NCBI GenBank assembly: GCA_951802425.1
Contig: OX637798.1
Coordinates: 1,612,001-1,676,000, forward strand
Length of the DNA: 64,000 nucleotides
Source of the DNA: Clavaria fumosa
Taxonomy: Eukaryota; Basidiomycota; Agaricomycetes; Agaricales; Clavariaceae
Direction of reading: 5' to 3'
Shown here: in pieces, positions 1 to 9,144 of the stretch
How the letters are laid out: every line of letters starts with the position of its first letter
How positions within the stretch are numbered: position 1 is the first letter of the stretch
Made by a program: the position numbers and the translations under genes
Notes under the pieces: model-generated
The model's input: only the letters and a program-made list of their open reading frames with translations
Databases searched by the model: none
Told to the model about the DNA's origin: nothing

Positions 1-1057
1 TGTACCTCCTTTCGTTCAGCTGCAATTTGCAAAATACACAAAATATATTCATTTGTCCTCAGTTCTGCAGTACCCTGGCTTGAAAATGGATTAGATAACT
101 GGAGGACCCACATACTACCTGTGGGTATGTGGCAAGGGTGTGGATTAGTTGTAACTACCCACCCACCATCTCAATTCCCTCTCTGGAATACATTAATAGG
201 AATCAGGGTATTATTGTCCTGGGAGAGTGACCATTGGTTGGATTGAAAATTCCAGCCATCAGATTACAGCTTATGACATCTAATACAGTCATGCAAAGGC
301 CCATAATATTTGGTGCAGATCTACAGATTCCCCATGTCTATTTTCCCAAAATTCTCAAAATCTCTCCCCAGATAGCCCCCTTTGTCAACTCACATATTCC
401 TGCAGTCAAATAGCTGACAATGTATACATAAAGACATGTGCAAAGTTTGGTGAAGTTAGGAAAAGTTCTCAGGAAGATAGCTCAGAATGTGTCTCTTGGG
501 GGATACTCTGAAGTGAAGGCAAAGACAAGGCATTACCTTGCCTTACACTCCAAAAGACACATTCTGAGCTATCTTCCTGAGAACTTTTCCTAACTTCACC
601 AAACTTTGCACATGTCTTTATGTATACATTGTCAGCTATTTGACTGCAGGAATATGTGAGTTGACAAAGGGGGCTATCTGGGGAGAGATTTTGAGAATTT
701 TGGGAAAATAGACATGGGGAATCTGTAGTTCTGCACCAAATATTATGGGCTTTTGTATGATTGTATTAGATGTCATAAGGTGTAGTCTGATGGCTGGAAT
801 TTGCAATATAACAAATAGCCATGCTCCCAGGCCAATAACCCTAATTCCTAGTAATGGATTCCAGGGAGGTGACAGAGATGGTGGGTGGGTTATTAAACTA
901 ATCTACACCCTCCCCATATGTCCACAGGTAATGTGTGTATCCTCCACTAACCATTTTCAAGCCAGAGTACTGCAGAGTACTGCAGAATTGTGGAAAATGA
1001 ATATTTTCTGTGTATTTTGCAATTTGACACTGAACCAAGGCAGAGACAAATGTGGGG
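1..1057. repeat. Large imperfect palindrome (inverted repeat), cut by the window edge
   Basis: The first ~500 bases are repeated in inverted orientation from about 548 to 1057, around a centre near 525. For example CAATTTGCAAAATACACA near 24 reappears as TGTGTATTTTGCAATTTG near 1008, and GAATGTGTCTC near 487 pairs with GACACATTC near 556. Arms differ by scattered substitutions and small indels; the inner ~45 bases are partly unpaired. Homology still holds at base 1, so the outer end and any target duplication are outside the window. It could be a foldback or MITE-type element or two head-to-head copies of a repeat. The short open frames inside are not credible genes. Confidence 0.85.
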
Positions 1058-1282
1058 TGTCCAGATTCAGAATCTCCTGATTTTTGCCGATTTTTTGGTG
1101 TATAAAAAGTCTTATTTTGCAAGCCGTGCAAAAATTTTCCCACGGTCATAGCAGCTTACCAAAAGCAGCTATGCCTGATTGGTAAGCTGTACCTGAGGGA
1201 CCAGGCACAGGGCTGCTCAATTTCGAGTTTTTGTTTTTATTTTTAGCATATTTTGTTTGCCATTGTTTGTCAGGGGACCCTG

Positions 1283-1452
1283 CAATAGGCAGGGCAGGCC
1301 TGGGAAAGGAAGGGCAGGCCTGGGAAAGGACATGTATTGTAATATATTGCATGGGTATTGTCAGGGCAGGCCTGGGAAAGGAAGGGCAGGCCTGAAAGGG
1401 AGGGCAGGCCTGAAAGGGACATGTATTGTAATATATTGCATGGCTATTGTCC
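1283..1452. repeat. Tandem repeat, two units of about 80-90 bp
   Basis: Two consecutive units each hold several GGGCAGGCCTGGGAAAGGA-type blocks followed by ACATGTATTGTAATATATTGC and ATGGSTATTGTC. The block number differs between units (two versus three). The flanks 1058-1282 and 1453-1589 show no gene. Confidence 0.8.
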
Positions 1453-1589
1453 ACTTTGGGACAAGCGCATCACAGTTGTCACAGAGGCTGTATTGTCATG
1501 TCTTGCAATACACTTACAATCATCTCTTGCAATGGCTATTTATTGTAATTACAATACTCTATTGCAAGGAATTCACGTCATTGACTGGC

Positions 1590-2062
1590 CACCACTGCTA
1601 CTGGTGTCATCGCCACCACTGCTGCTGGTGCCATTGCCGCTGCGCCGCTGCTGCTGCTGCTGCTGGTGCCATTGCCGCTGCGCCGCCACTGCTGCTGGTG
1701 CTGTCGCACTGCGCCGCCACCACTGCTACTGGTGTCATTGCCGCTGCTGCTGGTGTCGTCACCGCTGCTGCTGCTGGTGCCGTCACCACTGCTGCTGGTG
1801 CTGTTGCCACTGCGCCGCCACCACTGCTACTGGTGTCATCGCCGCTGCTGCTACCATTGCACCGCCGCCACTGCTGCTGGTGCTGTCGCCACTGCGCCGC
1901 CACCGCTGCTACTGGTGCCGTTGCCGCTGCACCGCCGCCACTGCTGGTGCTGTCACCACTGCGCCGCCGCCGCTGCTACTGGTGTCGTTGCCGCTGCTGC
2001 TGGTGTCGTCGCTGCCGCCACTGCTGGTGCCGCCGCCGCCACTACCGTCATCGTCACTGCTT
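1590..2062. repeat. CTG/CCG-rich trinucleotide low-complexity tract
   Basis: Degenerate iterations of CTGCTGCTGGTG, CCGCTGCGCCGCCAC and similar words fill this tract. It is open in several frames on both strands simply because it is trinucleotide-periodic (apparent poly-Ala, Leu-Pro-Leu or Cys-His-Trp peptides). I see no codon bias, start context or splice signal supporting a gene. From 2063 to 2284 there is nothing I recognise. Confidence 0.8.
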
Positions 2063-2284
2063 TGCTGCCACCGCTGCTGAACGCACACATGCGCGAATAT
2101 CTAGAAAAGAAAGGAGCTTCACCAGTAGGGTGGGCGAGAATAGCCTAAGTTCGAGGAAAAGCTTCACCAGTGCGAGGCGCATAGGCAGCGGTGGGACGCG
2201 CGGGTCGCCTCCGATCAGGAGTCCGATGGAAGTAACTTGTCAGCCGCGTGTGCTAGTGCAAGAAAAGTGGGGACACCAACCCAC

Positions 2285-2621
2285 GTCAAGGTCTTTCCAG
2301 AGGACCCATGTCTGTTCGAGACACGCTTTAGCATCCTCGGTTCGCTGCTGCGACATGCGCACACTAGCGAGCGCCTGCAAGGCTTCCGCATTGCCTGGGT
2401 CGGTGTGGAGTGCTGTGTCCAGCAGCCCTCCACAAGTTCGCTCCGCTGAGGAGTCAAAGCTATGACCAGCCGTCTCAGCCTGGCATGCGTCGTGTGGCAG
2501 AAAGGCAGGGAACGCACCAGAGATCGTACCGCAGATCCATCCAGATCTCGACCATGCCCACGAATGCACGGACAACATTTTTTCGGAGCTCCAGCTCTGC
2601 ATTCTCCGAGTTGCTGTCCAT
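2285..2621 (-). pseudogene. Fragment of an ACL4-like TPR protein (assembly chaperone of ribosomal protein L4)
   Basis: Two blocks in different minus frames match, in order, what I know of fungal ACL4-type TPR proteins. The first (about 2621-2515) reads NSENAELELRKNVVRAFVGM followed by VEIWMDLRYDLW. The second (about 2425-2285) reads LHTDPGNAEALQALASVRMS followed by QQRTEDAKACLEQ and LWKDLD. A frameshift separates them and the N- and C-terminal thirds are missing. Acl4 is a dedicated escort of Rpl4 in ribosome assembly; this relic is surely non-functional. Family assignment is from memory of the motif and is moderately firm. Confidence 0.65.
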
Positions 2622-2974
2622 TGCCGCTGCTGCTGCCATTGTCAACTGCAGCTGTCGTTACCCCTGCCATTTCCTTATCTGGGGTCAGCAGAAGGAAAGA
2701 CAGAGGTCACCTGGGGTTGTTGCCGCCATTTTTGTTGTCACACAAAGAGAGAGAGAGAGAGAGAGGAAGAGGAGCAGGGGGGCGTCAGATCGAGGATGCG
2801 AGAGTACAGTAGTGGGCACGACTGACAAGCGAGGTCGGACTTCGAACAAGAGTTCAACATAAGATCATGTGACCTTACATCGAAATTTCTTTTGAAGTCC
2901 AATGCACTGTCCTCTATGAAGGTCCAAACCGGACAAAATTGTTCAGGGCTCCTTTTTTTGGCCATAATTTTTAT
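2622..2974. other. Non-coding spacer with a (GA)n microsatellite
   Basis: A perfect GA run lies at about 2745-2765. The rest shows no supported gene; the following sequence leads directly into the 10-bp satellite. Confidence 0.6.
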
Positions 2975-3550
2975 GCACACAAGTGTGCACTTATGCAAAC
3001 TTGTGCAAACTTGTGCAAACTTATGCAAGATTGCGCACACTTGTGCACACTTATGCACACTTATGCACACTTATGCACACTAATGCACACTTATGCACAC
3101 TTATGCAAAGTTGTGCAAAGTTGTGCAAAGTTGTGCAACATTTTTGTGCAAAGTTGTGCAAAGTCATGCAGAGCCATGCAAAGTTGTGCAAAGTTATGCA
3201 GAGTTGTGCAAAGTTGTGCAAAGTCATGCAGAGCCATGCAAAGTTGTGCAAAGTTATGCAGAGTTGTGCAAAGTTGTGCATCAAAGTTATGCAGAGTTAT
3301 GCAAAGTTATACAGAGTCATGCGGAGTTATGCAAAGTTATGCAATATTTTTGTGCAGAGTTGTGCAGAGTTATGCAAAGTTATGCAAAGTTATGCAATGG
3401 TTTTGTGTGGAGTTGTGCAAAGTTATGCAAAGTTATGCAATATTGTTGTACAAGTTGTGCAGAGTTGTGCAAAGTTATGCACAGTTATGCACAGTTATGC
3501 AATATTGTTGTACAAGTTGTGCAGAGTTGTGCAAAGTTATGCACAGTTAT
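2975..3550. repeat. 10-bp minisatellite, consensus AAGTTRTGCA
   Basis: Almost the whole interval is head-to-tail variants of a 10-base unit: CACTTATGCA at the left, AAGTTGTGCA and AGTTATGCA-type units at the right, with higher-order blocks such as the repeated AAAGTCATGCAGAGCCATGC. Because 10 is not a multiple of 3, the array is open in all plus frames and gives a rotating KLCKVVQSCA-like peptide; these open frames are artefacts of period. It abuts the 5' LTR of TE1 at 3551. Confidence 0.9.
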
Positions 3551-3980
3551 TGTTAGGATCGCTTATGTAAGCCATCCCAAAGTGCAGTTGTGGAGAAACT
3601 GGGGAGGGTTGTTGGAAGGTCACATGACCTGTGGCTGGGTCAGATTATGTAATCATGTAAGATCACATGACCTGGGCCTGGGCGCATCACGTGATCCGAG
3701 GGTCCGAGCGTGGGAACGCCGGCAAGTGCCGAAGCGTTCGCTATAAGTACTTTCGCTTTTCCTTTTTTGTACTCTTTTCCCCTTATCTTAGTATTGTCGT
3801 CATGACCTTACGCTTAAGTTGTGTGAGACCCAGTCTGATATAATACTAAGATCCGCCTGTCCGCCCTAGCCCCGTGTCCTAACCCGGCTAGCCTGGACCC
3901 TTAATTTCAAACTGTGACACGTTGTCACAGCTCAGCCCCTATCATCCTCTTCTCCTTTACCCTGCCCGCGGTGTGTAACA
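3551..3980 (+). repeat. TE1 5' LTR
   Basis: Begins TGTTAGGATCGC and ends GTGTGTAACA, giving a TGTTA...TAACA terminal inversion. The same right end is seen in the inverted copy at 17064. It carries a TATAAGTA box-like word near 3741 (replaced by TATATATAG in the inverted copy), and repeats of TCACATGACCTG/TCACGTGAT. Confidence 0.85.
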
Positions 3981-4414
3981 GAACCACGCGAAATTTTTAC
4001 TGTGTGTAGATACACGTGACCAGACCCAGAGGAAGTCAACTGTGACCCTCCCCAAGTGATACTGAGTGCCCAAGGCCCAGAACTTTGTTTTACAGCTACA
4101 TACCAGTGAATCGTGTAGTGTACAGGGCAAGGAAAGGCCCCTACATAGTCTTTCTGTAGTTTCCTGGTCCAGTGGACAGGGCCCTTGCTCTGTGACCATT
4201 GTCAGAAGGGCGCACGGGCAACTCATTAGGAGTTGTGGAGTGACCACCTGGGACACCATTTGGGCCCCACATTAACAAAAGTTTCATAGAATAAGAGTTC
4301 TATAGGTACATAAGTACACAGAAGAGCAGCCTAAGAGGACAGGACTGTTAAGAGATCGAAGAAATCCTGAGTGCTCAAGGCCTGGAACTTTATTTACAGC
4401 ATCCAGGGCCTGTG
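3981..4414 (+). other. TE1 leader with a duplicated block ending in TTTACAG
   Basis: Lies between 5' LTR and start codon. A 33-base block at 4064-4096 (GAGTGCCCAAGGCCCAGAAC...) recurs at 4369-4400 (GAGTGCTCAAGGCCTGGAAC...), both ending TTTACAGC, which looks like a fungal splice acceptor. A spliced leader is possible but unproven. No TGG-starting primer site directly follows the LTR. The leader is conserved in the inverted copy. Confidence 0.6.
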
Positions 4415-7400
4415 ATGGCAGACCATGTCGCCCCGCCTGTAGCCCAACCTATGAGGCTTGACCTATCTGTTGCCCCCTTTGATGGGCAGAAAAGGAACTT
4501 CCGTACATTCCTCCGATCCCTTCGCCTCCTGTTTATGGCGAACCCGACTGTCTATGCTGTGGACCTGGTGAAGGTCCTTTTTGCTCTGAGCAAAATTACT
4601 GGAGAAGGATTCGCTGCAGAGTGGGCGAATATGAAGGCGGAAGAGATCCTGGGTAGTGGCAAGGCCGGAACCTGGGCAGAGTTTGTGGAGGAGATGAAGC
4701 GCGCATTCGACGACCCGAATGACCGTGCGACTGCCCTTGCCGATATTGCAGGGCTGAAACAGGGTGCCATGACAGCACCAGAGTTCTTCGCGAAATTCGA
4801 GACGCTGTCCCGACGGGCGAAGTTGAGTGCAGAGAAGGACTCAGGAATCCTAGTCCATTGGCTGGAGTTGAACCTGAGTAGGAGGTTGGTGGAGAGAATC
4901 TATGGTGTCTCCCCGATGCCAGAGACATATGGAGAATGGAAGGTGCTGGCTGAGAGGCTTGATGCCCAGCAAAGGCGACTGGATGGGATACTCACGGAAC
5001 GGACACCGCGACCCACCGCAACCCTACCGCAACCTGCCGTGACCGTTTCGCGACCTCTTGTGACCCCTCTGCTGTGTACTCCAGATGTGGCCATGGCCCG
5101 AGGATGGGCCCCTGCTGATGAGAGATGTTGTTTCCGATGCCACCAGACTGGCCATGCTGTCCGTTTCTGCCCCCTGCCTGATACGCGTCTGCAGGTCCCA
5201 AGGGCCCAAACCCGGGCAGCACCATGTGCCCCCCAAATGGCGGAGGGATATGAGAAAGAGATTGCACGGCTCCGAGCCTGCATAGAGCTGTGTGAGAGAG
5301 AGAGGAGGACTCCCACTGGGGAGAAGAAGTGTGCCAGCCCCCTTTCCGTCCCTGTGCCTGCTGCAAGTATACCCCGATATACTATCTTGCAGCAGAGACA
5401 TACCCGAATTGGGGCTGAGGTGAAGGAGGAAGTGAGACTGGCAGAGCGCCTAACCAGAGTGCGGCCAGAAGTGCGGAAACATGTGCCACGAGAGCTAGCC
5501 ATCCAGGTGCACTTGGAGGCTTTCAGCACTGGCAAAGGGACCACAATGAAGGCCCTTGTCGACTCAGGGTGCACCAACTGCTTCATGGATTTGGAGTGGG
5601 CGAAAGGAGTGGGACTGGAGCCATCTCTCCTGCTGAACCCAATCACCATGTATAATGTGGATGGGACACAGAACAGGGATGGAAAGGTCCGATATGGGAT
5701 AGAGGTGCTGGTGAGAGTTGGTGACCACCAGGAGCGGATCCACTTTCTGCTGGGAAAGACCCAGTCCCACAAGGTCATCCTTGGGCATGACTGGCTCAAG
5801 TGGCATAACCCGGATATCGACTGGCAGAAGGCACAGCTGAGCCTTACCCGCTGCCCCCCACAGTGTTCCCCATCCCCTCGAGCCCCTGCACCCCTGAAAA
5901 CAAGTACCCTCGCATCCACGAGTATTCTGGACACCCGTTTTCCTAACTCTGGCCCTACCCCCGATTGGCCCAGCCGCTACCCTTTGGTGTTTAGTGAAGC
6001 AAAGTGGGATGAACTTCCCCGCTCCCGACCAGACTTCGATATTAAGATCGAGTTCAAAAAGGACCCTGAGCACCTCTCCTCCAAGCTGTATTCTTTGACA
6101 TGGCAGGAGATAGTGGAGATGAACCGTTGGGTGGATGAGCAGCTTGCTTCTAGACGAATCCAGCCCTCGAAATCCCCGTATGCCAGCCCCTTCTTCTTCA
6201 AACATGAGAAGGACAAACTGCGGCCAATCATCGACTACTCGAGGCTGAATGCACACCTGATCAAGGACAAGTACCCCCTCCCCCGCATCCAAGACACAGT
6301 GGATGTGCTTAAAGGAGCGTCGATCTACTCTAAGATTGATGCAAAGGGAGGTTTCCCATCTATGCAGGTCTGGCCCGAGCACCAGCACCGCTGCGCCTTC
6401 CTGACACCCCGTGGACTCTTCGAACCAGCTGTCATGTGGTTTGGACTGCAGAATGCCCCTGCCACCTTCCAACGCTTCATGAACCATGTGTTGAGGGAGG
6501 AGATTGCAGGAGGACATGTGAGGGCCTATGTGGATGATGTCATTGTGTTTGCAGAGGACTTGGCTACACACCGGTACTGGATGGATCAGGTCTTGAGGAA
6601 GTTTGGAGAGAATGGGTTGTGTCTCAAACTCAGTAAATGCGAGTTTGAGAAGAGTGAGATCATCTTCCTGGGGATGAAGATCTCCCACAACAGACTAGAG
6701 CATGATCCGGCCAAGGGTGCGGCAGTCCGAGATTGGCCACGTCCTAAGAATGTGAAGGATGTCCAGAGGTTCAATGGGATGCTGAACTACCTCCGCCGGC
6801 ACATCCCAAATCTTTCTGCCCGGGCAAAGCCACTCTTCCGGCTGACTGGGAATGTTCCGTGGAAATGGGAGGAGGAGGAGGAAGCAGCCTTCCGAGATCT
6901 CTGCCAGGCACTCGTATCAGCCCCGGTCTTGGCTCTGCCTCAGGACAAAGGGAGATGGAAGGTAGAGACAGATGCAAGCAACCTGGCAACTGGTGGAGTG
7001 CTCTCGCAGCAGCAGACGGATGGAACCTGGAGAGTTGTTGACTATATCTCCAAGGCCCTCACTGCAGCTGAGAAGAACTACGATGTGTACGACAAGGAGT
7101 TCTTGGCTGTGATTCGGGCACTTTGCGAGTGGCGAGCATACCTCATTGGAGCAGAGGAGATGATCGAGATCTGGACGGACCATGCAAACCTCCAGTACTT
7201 CCGGAAGCCCCAGAAGTTGAAGCCGAGGCAGGTTCGTTGGGTTGGAGAGCTCCAGTGCTTTGACTTTGAGATAAAGTATCGCACTGGCAAGTCGAACACA
7301 AAGGCAGATGCACTCTCCCGGAGACCAGACTATGGAGAGATGGTGGAGGAGGATGCACCAGTGCAGGTTTTCCTGGAAACAGAAGTCCGTGTGTCATTCA

Positions 7401-8842
7401 CATCGGAAATGGAGACGCTACTCCAGAAAAATAGCGCGGTACACATACAGAAGCCGGAGGAGCTTGATGATGAGTGGACACGAGATCGTGCTGGACTCTG
7501 GCGAAAGGGGATAGTCACCTGGGTCCCCCTAGGAGCTCGTGAGGCCGTTCTCGAGTTTGAGCATGACCTCCCCGCTGCTGGACACCCTGGGCCCCGGAAG
7601 TTGAGAGCAGCACTAGTGAAGGGTTATTGGTGGCCAGACATGGTAAAAGATGCGGATCGGTATGCCCAGGGGTGTGAGACATGCCAGCGGACGAAGCCCA
7701 ACCGTACCAAGCGTGCTGCCCCACTGCACCCCCATCTGGTGCCCGATGGTCCCTGGTCGGTGATCTCATGGGACATGGTCGGTCCCCTCCCCCTCTCCCG
7801 TGGACATAATGCCATCCTTGTTATTGTCGACAAATTCATGAAACGGACACTGCTCGAAGCGATCGGGCTCGACCTCACAGGACTTGGAGCAGCGCGTCTC
7901 CTCCGGGATCGAGTGTTTCATGACCATGGAGTCCCTCACAAGGTTGTGAGTGACTGGGGGTCCCAGTTCGTGTCCCGCTTCATGAAGGAGTTCTACTCCA
8001 TGATCCAGGTAAAGGCAAATCCAAGTACTGCCTTTCATCCGCAGACTGATGGACAGACGGAACGGGCAAACCAGGAGATGGAGATCTATCTCCGGGCTTA
8101 CATGGACCATCTCCAGGATGACTGGGCTGAATGGTTGTCCACTGCGGAGTTTGCTCTTAATAATCGTGAGCACTCAGCAACAGGACAGACACCTTTCTTC
8201 CTCAATTATGGACGACACCCATGGAATGGGGGGCTCCGGCCACCTTCTGAGGTGAACCCGGCGGCGGATGAGTGGATGGCTAAGCTCACGGAGTCCCGAA
8301 GAGCAGCCAAGGAGGCAATGGAGAAAGCAGTGGCAGCGATGAAGAAGAGCTACGATAAGGGGAAACGCCCAAGTCGGGAGTACTCTGAGGGAGATCTGGT
8401 CTGGCTGGATACTAGAAACTTGAAGATGGACCGGCCCTGTAAAAAGCTTGACAACAAGAGAGCAGGCCCCTTTGCAGTTGAGGAGAAGGTGGGACCTGCT
8501 GGGTATCGCCTCAAGCTCCCTCGGGCCTGGCACATCCATCGGGTCTTCAATGAGTTGCTGTTGACACCATACCACCCCCCTTCCTTCCCTTCCCAGAACC
8601 TGCCTCCCCCTCCGCCCCCTACGATTGATGATGACCACCTGGAGTATGATGTGGAGGCGATCCTTGATGTTAAGAAGGTGGGGCGTGGAGTGAGATACCT
8701 GGTGAAGTGGTTGGGATACCCTGTAGAGGAGAACACTTGGGAGCCACGACAGAACCTCACCAATGTGGCACTGCTTCTCCGGGACTTCTTCCTTGCTCAC
8801 CCTGACAAGGCCAAGCTAGCTGGTCAGGACGCCCAGCCTTAA
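4415..8842 (+). CDS. TE1 Gag-Pol polyprotein (gypsy/chromovirus)
   Basis: Single open frame of 1475 codons from ATG 4415 (MADHVAPPVAQ). Gag with zinc knuckle CCFRCHQTGHAVRFC near residue 240; retropepsin ALVDSGCTNC near 380; reverse transcriptase with YVDDV near 705; RNase H with VETDASN near 850; integrase with HHCC zinc domain near 1050-1093, catalytic Asp in SWDMVG, Asp in SDWGSQF and Glu in ERANQEME; and a C-terminal chromodomain near 1410-1450 (YLVKWLGYPVEENTWEP). It would copy the element's RNA into DNA and integrate it; the chromodomain of this class usually targets histone-marked chromatin. The integrase has Trp where SDRGSQF is usual, a CGG to TGG change, so catalytic quality is doubtful although the frame is intact. 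Confidence 0.93.
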   Translation: MADHVAPPVAQPMRLDLSVAPFDGQKRNFRTFLRSLRLLFMANPTVYAVDLVKVLFALSKITGEGFAAEWANMKAEEILGSGKAGTWAEFVEEMKRAFDDPNDRATALADIAGLKQGAMTAPEFFAKFETLSRRAKLSAEKDSGILVHWLELNLSRRLVERIYGVSPMPETYGEWKVLAERLDAQQRRLDGILTERTPRPTATLPQPAVTVSRPLVTPLLCTPDVAMARGWAPADERCCFRCHQTGHAVRFCPLPDTRLQVPRAQTRAAPCAPQMAEGYEKEIARLRACIELCERERRTPTGEKKCASPLSVPVPAASIPRYTILQQRHTRIGAEVKEEVRLAERLTRVRPEVRKHVPRELAIQVHLEAFSTGKGTTMKALVDSGCTNCFMDLEWAKGVGLEPSLLLNPITMYNVDGTQNRDGKVRYGIEVLVRVGDHQERIHFLLGKTQSHKVILGHDWLKWHNPDIDWQKAQLSLTRCPPQCSPSPRAPAPLKTSTLASTSILDTRFPNSGPTPDWPSRYPLVFSEAKWDELPRSRPDFDIKIEFKKDPEHLSSKLYSLTWQEIVEMNRWVDEQLASRRIQPSKSPYASPFFFKHEKDKLRPIIDYSRLNAHLIKDKYPLPRIQDTVDVLKGASIYSKIDAKGGFPSMQVWPEHQHRCAFLTPRGLFEPAVMWFGLQNAPATFQRFMNHVLREEIAGGHVRAYVDDVIVFAEDLATHRYWMDQVLRKFGENGLCLKLSKCEFEKSEIIFLGMKISHNRLEHDPAKGAAVRDWPRPKNVKDVQRFNGMLNYLRRHIPNLSARAKPLFRLTGNVPWKWEEEEEAAFRDLCQALVSAPVLALPQDKGRWKVETDASNLATGGVLSQQQTDGTWRVVDYISKALTAAEKNYDVYDKEFLAVIRALCEWRAYLIGAEEMIEIWTDHANLQYFRKPQKLKPRQVRWVGELQCFDFEIKYRTGKSNTKADALSRRPDYGEMVEEDAPVQVFLETEVRVSFTSEMETLLQKNSAVHIQKPEELDDEWTRDRAGLWRKGIVTWVPLGAREAVLEFEHDLPAAGHPGPRKLRAALVKGYWWPDMVKDADRYAQGCETCQRTKPNRTKRAAPLHPHLVPDGPWSVISWDMVGPLPLSRGHNAILVIVDKFMKRTLLEAIGLDLTGLGAARLLRDRVFHDHGVPHKVVSDWGSQFVSRFMKEFYSMIQVKANPSTAFHPQTDGQTERANQEMEIYLRAYMDHLQDDWAEWLSTAEFALNNREHSATGQTPFFLNYGRHPWNGGLRPPSEVNPAADEWMAKLTESRRAAKEAMEKAVAAMKKSYDKGKRPSREYSEGDLVWLDTRNLKMDRPCKKLDNKRAGPFAVEEKVGPAGYRLKLPRAWHIHRVFNELLLTPYHPPSFPSQNLPPPPPPTIDDDHLEYDVEAILDVKKVGRGVRYLVKWLGYPVEENTWEPRQNLTNVALLLRDFFLAHPDKAKLAGQDAQP

Positions 8843-8853
8843 GAGGGGGGTGA

Positions 8854-9144
8854 TGTTAGGATCGCTTATGTAAACCATCCCAAAGTGCAGTTGTGGAGAA
8901 ACTGGGGAGGGTTGTTGGAAGGTCACATGACCTGTGGCTGGGTCGGATTATGTAATCATGTAAGATCACATGACCTGGGGCCTGGGCGCATCACGTGATC
9001 CGAGGGTCCGAGCGTGGGAACGCCGGCAAGTGCCGAAGCGTTCGCTATAAGTACTTTCACTTTTCCTTTTTTGTACTCTTTTCCCCTTATCTTAGTATTG
9101 TCGTCATGACCTTACACTTAAGTTGTGTGAGACCCAGTCTGATA
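8854..9144 (+). repeat. TE1 3' LTR, truncated at its right end
   Basis: Starts TGTTAGGATCGC right after a purine tract and matches 3551-3840. It then stops at GATA and continues as the TE2 pol codons (…ACTCCAGCCATC), so about 140 LTR bases are lost. An open frame runs across the junction, but that is chance. Confidence 0.85.

Larger units (their letters stand above)
3551..9144 (+). mobile_element. TE1: Ty3/gypsy (chromovirus) LTR retrotransposon with truncated 3' LTR
   Basis: 5' LTR 3551-3980, leader, one Gag-Pol frame with C-terminal chromodomain, polypurine tract AAGAGGGGGGTGA (8841-8853) and 3' LTR 8854-9144. The 3' LTR aligns only to the first ~290 bases of the 430-bp 5' LTR and then jumps into the pol of TE2, so no target duplication can be found. 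The two LTRs differ over the shared part at four transitions plus one G indel that I can see, roughly 1.7%. A second, inverted 5' fragment of the same family lies at 15656-17491. Confidence 0.93.

Noticed and set aside
1257..2465. 402-codon plus-strand open frame
   Set aside because: Runs through the GGGCAGGCCTG tandem repeat and the CTG/CCG tract; equally open in other frames and strands, so a composition artefact.
2939..3746. Several ~200-codon frames with KLCKVVQSCA-like repeats
   Set aside because: A 10-bp tandem repeat is open in all three frames by construction; not a repeat protein gene.
4900..5934. Long minus-strand frames opposite TE1 Gag-Pol, e.g. 344 codons
   Set aside because: Shadow frames of a strongly biased coding region, without motifs; the same is true of the other minus frames inside TE1.
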